DNA of 32,200 bases from Treponema sp. (lineage in GTDB: Bacteria > Spirochaetota > Spirochaetia > Treponematales > Treponemataceae), in contig JAILLQ010000048.1 of assembly GCA_024693045.1 (NCBI GenBank), positions 1-32,200 on the forward strand, in the 5' to 3' direction. Shown here in pieces: positions 23,544 to 29,407 of this stretch; the first letter of the stretch is position 1, and every line of letters starts with the position of its first letter. The notes under the pieces are model-generated. The model worked only from the letters and a program-made list of their open reading frames with translations. It did not search any database and was not told where the DNA came from. The position numbers were made by a program, and so were the translations under genes.

Positions 23544-24035
23544 CTATTTACTTTTGTACTCTCTACACTTTTTTTCCAAAAGTTTAAAATCATTGCATCG
23601 CTGACTTAACTTTGATTTTCCATCATTGGTTAACTTGTGATTATATACGCTTCGTGCATTATTAATAATTTGTTCGGTTTTCTGTTTAATAATACGTCTT
23701 TCATTGTTGAGAAGATTTTTATATTGCAGATCGGTCTCTAAATTTGGATTTTTAGGAAGAAAAATTCCATCAGGAACTGGAAACATATTATTCAAATTAA
23801 TAACTGCCATATCCCCGATTTTTATAAAATCAATAGTTTCACTTAATCGCTTATGTTTTGGTTTAAATGATGAAAGTGGTGCAAAATACTTTATTTCATT
23901 AATTTCAAAAAGAATACCAATAAATTTTCTGGAATGCTTTTGTGTAATTTTTGCGTTCTTAAACAAGTGCTCAGAAAACTGGGAAAGATAATTTATATAC
24001 TGTTCATCGATTTCATAAAAGAGTAATTTTTCCAT
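23544..24035 (-). CDS. toxN: Type III toxin, ToxN/AbiQ family endoribonuclease
   Basis: 163 residues from the ATG at 24035. The family pattern is clear: LLFYEIDEQYINYLSQF at the start, KFIGILFEINEIKYFAPLSSFKPKH in the middle, IKIGDMAVINLNNMFPVP, and a helical end with LLEKKCREY. ToxN/AbiQ toxins cut RNA and are held inactive by a repeat RNA encoded just upstream. Exactly that layout is present: promoter, pseudoknot RNA, terminator, then this gene with T8 ending 3 bases before the ATG. Such systems protect against phage and stabilise plasmids. There is no clear Shine-Dalgarno apart from the terminator stem itself. Confidence 0.9.
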   Translation of the reverse strand: MEKLLFYEIDEQYINYLSQFSEHLFKNAKITQKHSRKFIGILFEINEIKYFAPLSSFKPKHKRLSETIDFIKIGDMAVINLNNMFPVPDGIFLPKNPNLETDLQYKNLLNNERRIIKQKTEQIINNARSVYNHKLTNDGKSKLSQRCNDFKLLEKKCREYKSK

Positions 24036-24075
24036 AATAAAAAAAACGAGGCCGTAAGAAAACTTACGACCTCCG
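24036..24075 (-). terminator. Terminator between antitoxin RNA and toxin gene
   Basis: On the minus strand, a GAGGTCGTAAG stem, TTTT loop and CTTACGGCCTC arm are followed by eight T residues, ending just before the toxin ATG. In type III systems this terminator limits read-through so that antitoxin RNA is in excess over toxin mRNA. Confidence 0.92.
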
Positions 24076-24110
24076 TATAACACTCGCGATTAAAGGCGCG
24101 ATTTCCTTAT
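24047..24110 (-). ncRNA. ToxI-type antitoxin RNA with a single full pseudoknot repeat
   Basis: The RNA predicted to start at about 24110 begins AUAAGGAAAUCGCGCCUUUA and continues AUCGCGAGUG. AAGG can pair with CCUU and UCGCG with CGCGA in interleaved order, an H-type pseudoknot like those in ToxI. The A-rich loop AAAU resembles the site where ToxN enzymes process their repeats. After 32 bases a second unit seems to begin (AUACGGAGGUCG) but runs into the terminator stem. There is therefore one complete unit, fewer than the usual two to six. Confidence 0.75.
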
Positions 24111-24116
24111 GTTTTG

Positions 24117-24145
24117 AATATAAATCAGAGCAGAGTTAAAGTCAA
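24117..24145 (-). promoter_or_regulatory. Promoter of the antitoxin RNA
   Basis: TTGACT (24145-24140), a 17-base spacer, and TATATT (24122-24117). The predicted start falls at the first base of the pseudoknot repeat. Confidence 0.85.
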
Positions 24146-24278
24146 GCAATTCTTGCTATTGTGTAATTCTTTAAGTTTGTAGTTTAATTTGATAGTAAAT
24201 TGGAGGTCACAATTTGTGCAGTTTTTGTCTGCACAATTTCTTTAGGAGTAACCTGCGACGGATATATTTTTTATTGGC
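24146..24278. other. Intergenic stretch with one hairpin, no gene seen
   Basis: A stem TTGTGCAG/CTGCACAA (24214-24221 with 24229-24236) is preceded by GGAGG and followed by AGGAG on the + strand. Short + strand frames exist, but none shows a family or a proper length. Nothing else is supported here. Confidence 0.4.
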
Positions 24279-24320
24279 AAAAAAACTAAGACCGTCCACA
24301 AGGTTGCGGACGGTCTTTTC
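24279..24320 (-). terminator. Terminator of the CsgG-like operon
   Basis: AAGACCGTCC (24288-24297) pairs with GGACGGTCTT (24308-24317); on the minus strand a T-rich run follows. It lies about 100 bases after the stop at 24420. The stretch 24321-24419 holds no gene. Confidence 0.85.
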
Positions 24321-24419
24321 TTAAAGTTCATCTCTTTACGGATTGAAACCGAAGGTTAATGGAGACCTGCTATAAGCAAAAAAAATTAGAATACCGTCAA
24401 GATAATAGTTTTGCAAATA

Positions 24420-26267
24420 CTATTCAAAACCCAAAATACCATTATAATCAAAAATTACACTCACGTTGTAAGGTAATATTTTATATTTAATAGCATTCCA
24501 TTCTTCTTTTGAACCTCTAAATTTTATAATTACTTCGTTATCTATTAGATGACTAATATCTATTTCCTTTAATCCTATTGGAATTACAATCTGAGGTATG
24601 AAGTATTCTGTTCCTACTCCCATATTTCGATCACCAAAATAATCTATTCCCCCTAAAAAAATAATAGATGAAACAAATGAAATATCTATTCTGTCTTCAT
24701 AGATATAATAAGAATAATTTGCTGGATTATTTTCGTATCCTGTTACTATTAAATTACAAATTGGATTATAAAAAGAAAGACTTTTTAATTCCCCATTTGC
24801 AATATAAGTCTTTTTCAAGTTTTTGATATATTCTTTACATTGTTTTATAGTTCCTTCAAAAGTAAGTTCTTTAAAAGGCTGGATATTTATTTCTTGCTTA
24901 TTATTATTTTCTACAGAAATATAAAAAATATCTGTATCAGCCTTTTTTACACTTACTTTATCAAAAGTTACATATAAATCACTTCCAACTCGCAATGGAA
25001 ATCCTTCATAAGTTATATATGTTTTTTGGTATTTATCAGATTTATACATTTGATAAATAACATTGAACACTATTTTTTTACTAGCTATCACATTTCTGTT
25101 AGCATCAAGAAGATTCATTGTAAAATTATATTTATCAGATTTATTTGAATATAGTTTTTTTAACCAGCTATTCTTTATTTCCTTAAAATAAGTTGCAGGG
25201 AAATCATTGAATTTCTCGCCCCAGTTTTTTCTTTCTTCAATAGATTCCAAAGCATTTAATATATTGGTAACGATTTGTCGATTTGAATAATCAGTTGGTA
25301 CTAAAGCTGGTGCTGTAACATAAAAAGACATAGTTTCATTCTTGTAATCTTCTTCTGTTAATTCTTTTGCATGAATATCTGTATTATAATAAAGAGCAAA
25401 TACTGGTTGATTTGAGGCAATTAATTCTGCTGCTTCTTGAAGAAGAGAGTCCCATTCTTTTCGAAGTTTTATAAGATTCTTTGCATTTGCTCCAAAATTA
25501 CCACTTGAAATAATTGTACTCATATTCTGCATTCTGGTGGTAGCTTCTCTGAGTTTCTTATCTGATTTATTTGCTTTTATATAATATGTAAGAGCTTCGA
25601 TATTTGTTCCGTTGTTTTCTGCGACAATACCCTTTGCAAGATTAGTTTGGGCTGATATTTCTTCGCTTACAGAATTCTTAATAAGTTTTTTTTCTACATC
25701 AGAAGATAGGGGAATTCCAAAATTCTTCATCAATTGAAAAGAAATTTGATTTGCTGCTTCTCCATTTTCCAAAACTGAAAATTGACAACTCGGGATGGAA
25801 GAAGTTGCTTTTGTTACACCTGTTTCAATGTCTGTAATACTGAAATTTAGAGCATACGAACCAGATTTTTCAATTATGGTTCCTACAATTATTAGTCTAG
25901 CATTTATAAGTTTTCCAAATTCAACAACATCAGATTCTGAATATTCGACATTTTCAGAAAGTTTCTGCTCTGCTTTTACCATATCAACATTCTGACGATC
26001 AATTACATTCATACCAGAATACTGTTGAAAATTTGATGTTATTATTCCTTGAAAAAAAATAGGAATCCAATCTGCTCCATTTTCAATATTAATTGTTTTT
26101 GGAACAGGAATAGCAATTTTTTCCGTTATGCTTTTTCCTCTCGTATTTTCAGCAACAACGTTTTCTTCAATCTGATTATTTTTATTTTTTTTCTTATTAT
26201 CTGAAACAGAGAAGATAAAAGTACAACAAAAGATAACAAAAAAAAGAAAAAATACCCTTCTTTTCAT
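24420..26267 (-). CDS. Exported protein with CsgG/LpoB-like N-terminal domain
   Basis: 615 residues. A signal peptide (MKRRVFFLFFVIFCCTFIFS) has no clear lipobox. Residues about 50-190 (KIAIPVP...FFQGIITSNF, MNVIDRQNVDMVKAEQ, INARLIIVGTIIEKSGSYALNFSITDIETG) match the CsgG / LpoB / TolB-N type fold seen in many Treponema periplasmic proteins. The rest (about 200-615) holds a helical part and a long beta-rich part of unknown family, with charged and Asn-rich linkers. It is the last gene of a four-gene reverse operon. Relatives with this N-domain can act as outer-membrane secretion channels or penicillin-binding-protein activators; which applies here is unknown. Confidence 0.7.
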   Translation of the reverse strand: MKRRVFFLFFVIFCCTFIFSVSDNKKKNKNNQIEENVVAENTRGKSITEKIAIPVPKTINIENGADWIPIFFQGIITSNFQQYSGMNVIDRQNVDMVKAEQKLSENVEYSESDVVEFGKLINARLIIVGTIIEKSGSYALNFSITDIETGVTKATSSIPSCQFSVLENGEAANQISFQLMKNFGIPLSSDVEKKLIKNSVSEEISAQTNLAKGIVAENNGTNIEALTYYIKANKSDKKLREATTRMQNMSTIISSGNFGANAKNLIKLRKEWDSLLQEAAELIASNQPVFALYYNTDIHAKELTEEDYKNETMSFYVTAPALVPTDYSNRQIVTNILNALESIEERKNWGEKFNDFPATYFKEIKNSWLKKLYSNKSDKYNFTMNLLDANRNVIASKKIVFNVIYQMYKSDKYQKTYITYEGFPLRVGSDLYVTFDKVSVKKADTDIFYISVENNNKQEINIQPFKELTFEGTIKQCKEYIKNLKKTYIANGELKSLSFYNPICNLIVTGYENNPANYSYYIYEDRIDISFVSSIIFLGGIDYFGDRNMGVGTEYFIPQIVIPIGLKEIDISHLIDNEVIIKFRGSKEEWNAIKYKILPYNVSVIFDYNGILGFE

Positions 26268-26270
26268 CTA

Positions 26271-26513
26271 CTACTCCAAGTCAGTCTTTTTTACCCAAGT
26301 AAATGTTTCTTTTTTTAGTATATTTATGAGACTTTCTATTTCTTCATATGTACAACCTTCAAAACCATCAATTTTAGAAAGATTGATTTCATCTAAATCA
26401 TACGTATGTTTTATCCCAATATAATTGCCATCTCCATCAGGAGTGCATCTTTCATCTGGATGTTCATAAACCTTTTTAAAAGCATTAATTAATTCATTAA
26501 TTCTTCCATCCAT
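26271..26513 (-). CDS. Small acidic protein of unknown function
   Basis: 80 residues, acidic, no signal peptide. It starts MDGRINELINAFKKVYEH and ends EIESLINILKKETFTWVKKTDLE, with a Gly/Asp-rich turn (CTPDGDGNYIGIKHTYDL). It starts 4 bases after the lipoprotein stop and ends 3 bases before the next start, so it is translated within the operon. No family is recognised. Being cytoplasmic between exported proteins, it may be an immunity or chaperone-like partner, but that is only a guess. Confidence 0.65.
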   Translation of the reverse strand: MDGRINELINAFKKVYEHPDERCTPDGDGNYIGIKHTYDLDEINLSKIDGFEGCTYEEIESLINILKKETFTWVKKTDLE

Positions 26514-26517
26514 ATTT

Positions 26518-27384
26518 TTACTCCATTTGCAGCAAGAAACTAGTCAATTCTGAGGCTTCTTCTGTAGCTACTTTTGTCTGCTGCTCTTTTGTATCCATTT
26601 CTTTTGCTTTTGACGCATCTGCATTTGCCTTAGCACGTTCTGCTTCAAGTCTTGCCATTTGTACTTTGTACAATGCTTCTTCTTCAGCAGCTTTTTTTGC
26701 ATCTTTTTTATCAGAATCTTCTTTCATTTCGCTAAATAGGGCTCCTATCTTTTTTTGTGTTTCTGTTGTTAAATCTGTTCCACCCATAACATCCATAAGA
26801 TATTTTTTACAAAGTGCATCCCATGTTTCTTTACTCATTGAATAAACTGTGTAATAGATGAACTGATCTGAAGTCTGCTTTGTTTCTGCATTTGTTGTAC
26901 GAACTTTCTGGAAAAAGCCTGTTTCCTCACGAAGGCCAGTCATTTCTGCTTTTGTTTCACTCGCAGCCACAAACAACGCTTCAAGCTGACCAATATCATT
27001 AAGTCCCTGTCCTACTCGTCCTATTACTTTCTGATTCAATTCTGCAGCCTGAGTATATGCAAAACCAGCACGACTAAGAGCCTGTGCTGTTGCTTCTGTT
27101 TTTCCAGTTGCCATGCTAAGTTTTACAACTCTGTCAGCAGAAATACCCCACGCTTCCTTAAACGCATCTGAATTTCCACGTCGCATATTCTTAAGCCATG
27201 TAGGTGCTGCAACTTCTCCTAAAACTCGGTCTGTCCAATCTACAACTACTAACTTGTCTATTTCAGAAGCAGATGCAACAGGTGTTTTATTTACTGGATC
27301 TGATTTTGGCGCAGAAGCACATCCGCTAAAAAGTGAACCGCAGATAATAGCGATTCCTGTAAATTTTACGATTGATTTTTTCAT
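26518..27384 (-). CDS. Lipoprotein with C-terminal coiled coil
   Basis: 288 residues from the ATG at 27384, chosen over the upstream ATG because a perfect lipoprotein signal (IAIICGSLFSGC) follows and a GGAGG lies before it. Lipid is expected on the Cys of FSGC. A middle region (about 40-200, with VVDWTDRVLGEVAAPTWLKNM) resembles the LPP20-type lipoproteins of spirochetes. The end is a long Ala/Glu/Lys helix (KKAAEEEALYKVQMARLEAERAKANAD). It sits between the LPP20-like gene and the small acidic gene. Confidence 0.75.
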   Translation of the reverse strand: MKKSIVKFTGIAIICGSLFSGCASAPKSDPVNKTPVASASEIDKLVVVDWTDRVLGEVAAPTWLKNMRRGNSDAFKEAWGISADRVVKLSMATGKTEATAQALSRAGFAYTQAAELNQKVIGRVGQGLNDIGQLEALFVAASETKAEMTGLREETGFFQKVRTTNAETKQTSDQFIYYTVYSMSKETWDALCKKYLMDVMGGTDLTTETQKKIGALFSEMKEDSDKKDAKKAAEEEALYKVQMARLEAERAKANADASKAKEMDTKEQQTKVATEEASELTSFLLQME

Positions 27385-27406
27385 ATAGTTCCTCCAAGAA
27401 TAAAAT

Positions 27407-28414
27407 CTATAATGCAAAGCGTTCTGTTATATCTTTATAAACAGTCGCTTCTATTTCCTTTGCTAATTTTGGATAGACTTTTTTTCTTGCGTTTTCTAGA
27501 GAATATGCTATTGCTTTTTCACCAGAAGATATTTCAAATGAATAAACTGTAATATTAGAAGTATTTTTCTGAGAAATGATTTTCATGTTAAAATCTGGAT
27601 TGATAGAAAGAGGTTCTCCAGCTACACAATTATCTTCAATATTGACTTCAGCAATATACGTTGCCTCATTTTGTGTTTTTGAAACTTTTATACCAAATTT
27701 TGAAAATGCATTCGAAGTGGCGGTTTCAACAACTCTGTTATAATCATTGTCTACTTTCAGATATACAGAGCAAACATTTTTACATTTTGAATATTCTACC
27801 GGGATTTGGGATATTTCATCTCTAAGTGTCTGGTATTGTTTTTCTTCTGATGGAAGAATAATTCTTCCATATTCGAGTTTTTGTAAAACTTCCTGTCCTT
27901 GGTCCCAAGCCGCATTTAATAAAGCCATCTTCAAAAATGAATCATCTTCTAAATCAACATTCTTAAGCAGACCTTCAAAAGTTCTCTTACTTGATTCAAT
28001 CTGAGGTTGGTACTGAATCCATGCATCTCTTCTATTTATATATGCAAGGCAATACCATTTCTTTTCTTTTTTGTTATACCAGGAATCTGTGTATTCAAGT
28101 GCAAGAAGATTTACATCTGATTGTACTGTAACCTCATCAATCACAACGGTCTCTTCCAAAACATTTTTCTCTGAGGTAATAGAAGTCATCTTTGTTGAAA
28201 GATTTGCATTTACAGTCATCTGAAAGTATCTTGCAAGAGCACCGGCTGCATCGGTTTTAGCTTTTTCCGCAGAATCACCAGTACCACGCTGTGCAAGATA
28301 TTCTGAATCAGGATAAACAGAATGATAATCTTTCACCCATTCAGGCTGCTTTTCTTTTGCAGATAATGGAGTTATAAGAAAAAAAACAATAAAAAATAAT
28401 TTTACAGTTCTCAC
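27407..28414 (-). CDS. LPP20-family exported protein
   Basis: 335 residues from a GTG at 28414 with a GAGG motif upstream. Signal peptide 1-19 (FFIVFFLITPLSA). PEWVKDYHSVYPDSEYLAQRGTGDSAEKAKTDAAGALARYFQM is the LPP20 signature seen in spirochete and campylobacter surface lipoproteins, though this one has no lipobox Cys. Residues about 190-335 form a second alpha/beta domain (CSVYLKVDNDYNRVVETATSNAF). First gene of the four-gene operon, just after the terminator of the zinc-ribbon gene. Confidence 0.75.
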   Translation of the reverse strand: MRTVKLFFIVFFLITPLSAKEKQPEWVKDYHSVYPDSEYLAQRGTGDSAEKAKTDAAGALARYFQMTVNANLSTKMTSITSEKNVLEETVVIDEVTVQSDVNLLALEYTDSWYNKKEKKWYCLAYINRRDAWIQYQPQIESSKRTFEGLLKNVDLEDDSFLKMALLNAAWDQGQEVLQKLEYGRIILPSEEKQYQTLRDEISQIPVEYSKCKNVCSVYLKVDNDYNRVVETATSNAFSKFGIKVSKTQNEATYIAEVNIEDNCVAGEPLSINPDFNMKIISQKNTSNITVYSFEISSGEKAIAYSLENARKKVYPKLAKEIEATVYKDITERFAL

Positions 28415-28426
28415 AGAGGGGCCTCA

Positions 28427-28466
28427 AAAAAAAGGGGCTCTGATACAGAAATATCATAGCCCTTTC
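28427..28466 (-). terminator. Terminator after the zinc-ribbon gene
   Basis: On the minus strand, GGGCT-ATGATA and TATCA-GAGCCC form a stem with one mismatch, followed by eight T residues. It isolates the upstream gene from the LPP20 operon. Confidence 0.85.
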
Positions 28467-28469
28467 TAA

Positions 28470-28847
28470 TTATGAAAAATTATGTCTTTCAGTTATTTCT
28501 TTGTTACTTTTTGTAGTCCATTGTTTTCCACATTTATTACATCTACAAGTAAGCAAATATTTTTTCGTAATATTTTTCTTCCACCCATTATCGGTATCTG
28601 TATAACTTGTTTTACTTCCTAGATATTCTGTATCAATTACATCTCCTGAACCACCACACCAACAAGTAAATTTAGCTTTATGTTTCATATAAGCGCCAAC
28701 TATAAATAACACAATAAAAAGAATGCAAAAAATGAGGGCACTCTTTCCTTTATGTTCAGTAAAGAATTGATCTCCAAAATATGCCGCAGCGGCTAATCCA
28801 CCCCATTTTCCAACGAACCCCAGAAAACCCAGTAAAAATTTTTTCAT
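28470..28847 (-). CDS. Small membrane protein with a C-terminal zinc ribbon
   Basis: 125 residues. A glycine-rich first segment (FLLGFLGFVGKWGGLAAAAYFG) and one strong membrane helix (ALIFCILFIVLFIVGAYM, about 37-54) precede two cysteine pairs, CWCGG and CRCNKCG (CxC and CxCxxC), likely to bind one zinc. Similar one-helix zinc-ribbon proteins sit near toxin or phage-defence loci in other genomes, but no specific family is claimed. It is divergent from the XRE gene, with GCAAGT motifs between. Confidence 0.65.
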   Translation of the reverse strand: MKKFLLGFLGFVGKWGGLAAAAYFGDQFFTEHKGKSALIFCILFIVLFIVGAYMKHKAKFTCWCGGSGDVIDTEYLGSKTSYTDTDNGWKKNITKKYLLTCRCNKCGKQWTTKSNKEITERHNFS

Positions 28848-28865
28848 ATAATCTCCAATCTAATC

Positions 28866-28961
28866 GCAAGTTTTTTCAATTTACTTGCATAATGAAAGTG
28901 TACAACTCTTTTCTGCAAAACGCAAGTGTGTAATATTTAAATTTACTATCATAATGCAAGT
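28866..28961. promoter_or_regulatory. Possible operator region with four GCAAGT motifs
   Basis: GCAAGT occurs at 28866-28871, 28922-28927 and 28956-28961, and its reverse ACTTGC at 28883-28888. All four lie in the 106-base space between the divergent zinc-ribbon and XRE genes. ACTTGCAT and ATGCAAGT together make a separated inverted repeat. A -10-like TATCAT (28947-28952) lies just before the XRE start. Autoregulation by the XRE protein is a plausible reading. Confidence 0.45.
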
Positions 28962-29307
28962 AATGACCGAACAAGAATTACACGAAACCCTTTCACTAAA
29001 TATAAAGAAATATCGTAAAGGGAAATTCACTCAAGAACAATTAGCAGAAGCAATAGATGTATCTGCACAAAATATCAATGATATTGAAGGAAGAAGACGT
29101 TGGCCACGTGAATCTACATTGGTTAAGATTGCAAGTGTTCTTGAAGTTGATGTTTATCAATTATTTATTCCTCAGGATTGTGAAAGAATAATTGAAGCTA
29201 CAGATGAAAATCTTACAATTCGAGCAAGCATCCAAGCAAAACTAATATCAGATTTTCGTAACTCTATGAATAAAATGCTTGATAAATGGGAAAAATCAGA
29301 ATACTAA
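28954..29307 (+). CDS. XRE-type helix-turn-helix regulator
   Basis: 117 residues from ATG 28954 (114 from ATG 28963; neither has a clear ribosome site, so the mRNA may be nearly leaderless). Residues about 12-70 form the Cro/C1 HTH: LSLNIKKYRKGKFTQEQLAEAIDVSAQNINDIEGRRRWP, then LVKIASVLEVDVYQLF. The C-terminal part is a helical dimerisation-like tail. It probably represses its own gene and the divergent one, using the GCAAGT sites. It is the only + strand gene of this accessory patch. Confidence 0.85.
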   Translation: MQVMTEQELHETLSLNIKKYRKGKFTQEQLAEAIDVSAQNINDIEGRRRWPRESTLVKIASVLEVDVYQLFIPQDCERIIEATDENLTIRASIQAKLISDFRNSMNKMLDKWEKSEY

Positions 29308-29309
29308 AA

Positions 29310-29349
29310 AAATAAAGGTCATCCTTCATTAGAAGAATGACCTTTATTT
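29310..29349. terminator. Bidirectional terminator between XRE gene and carB2
   Basis: AAATAAAGGTCAT (29310-29322) pairs with ATGACCTTTATTT (29337-29349), with a nested CTTC/GAAG in the loop. T-rich runs occur on both strands. Confidence 0.9.
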
Positions 29350-29355
29350 GTAATT

Positions 29356-29395
29356 GATGGTTTCGTTACATCCGCTACGCGGGCACTCAACCATC
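29356..29395. repeat. Nested hairpin before carB2 end
   Basis: GATGGTT/AACCATC encloses CCGC tac GCGG. It lies between the terminator and the carB2 stop codon and has the look of the small palindromic repeats elsewhere in the window, but no second copy is seen. Confidence 0.5.
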
Positions 29396-29407
29396 GTGGT
29401 TCATTGC

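Noticed and set aside
24325..24352. CRISPR-repeat-like end (CTTTACGGATTGAAAC)
   Set aside because: Only one copy exists, with no spacing pattern and no cas genes. A single ATTGAAAC motif is not an array.
22244..29400. Prophage or ICE for the second accessory patch
   Set aside because: No integrase, terminase, capsid, relaxase or conjugation gene is seen; the ORF6N piece is only a fragment and no short att duplication flanks the region.
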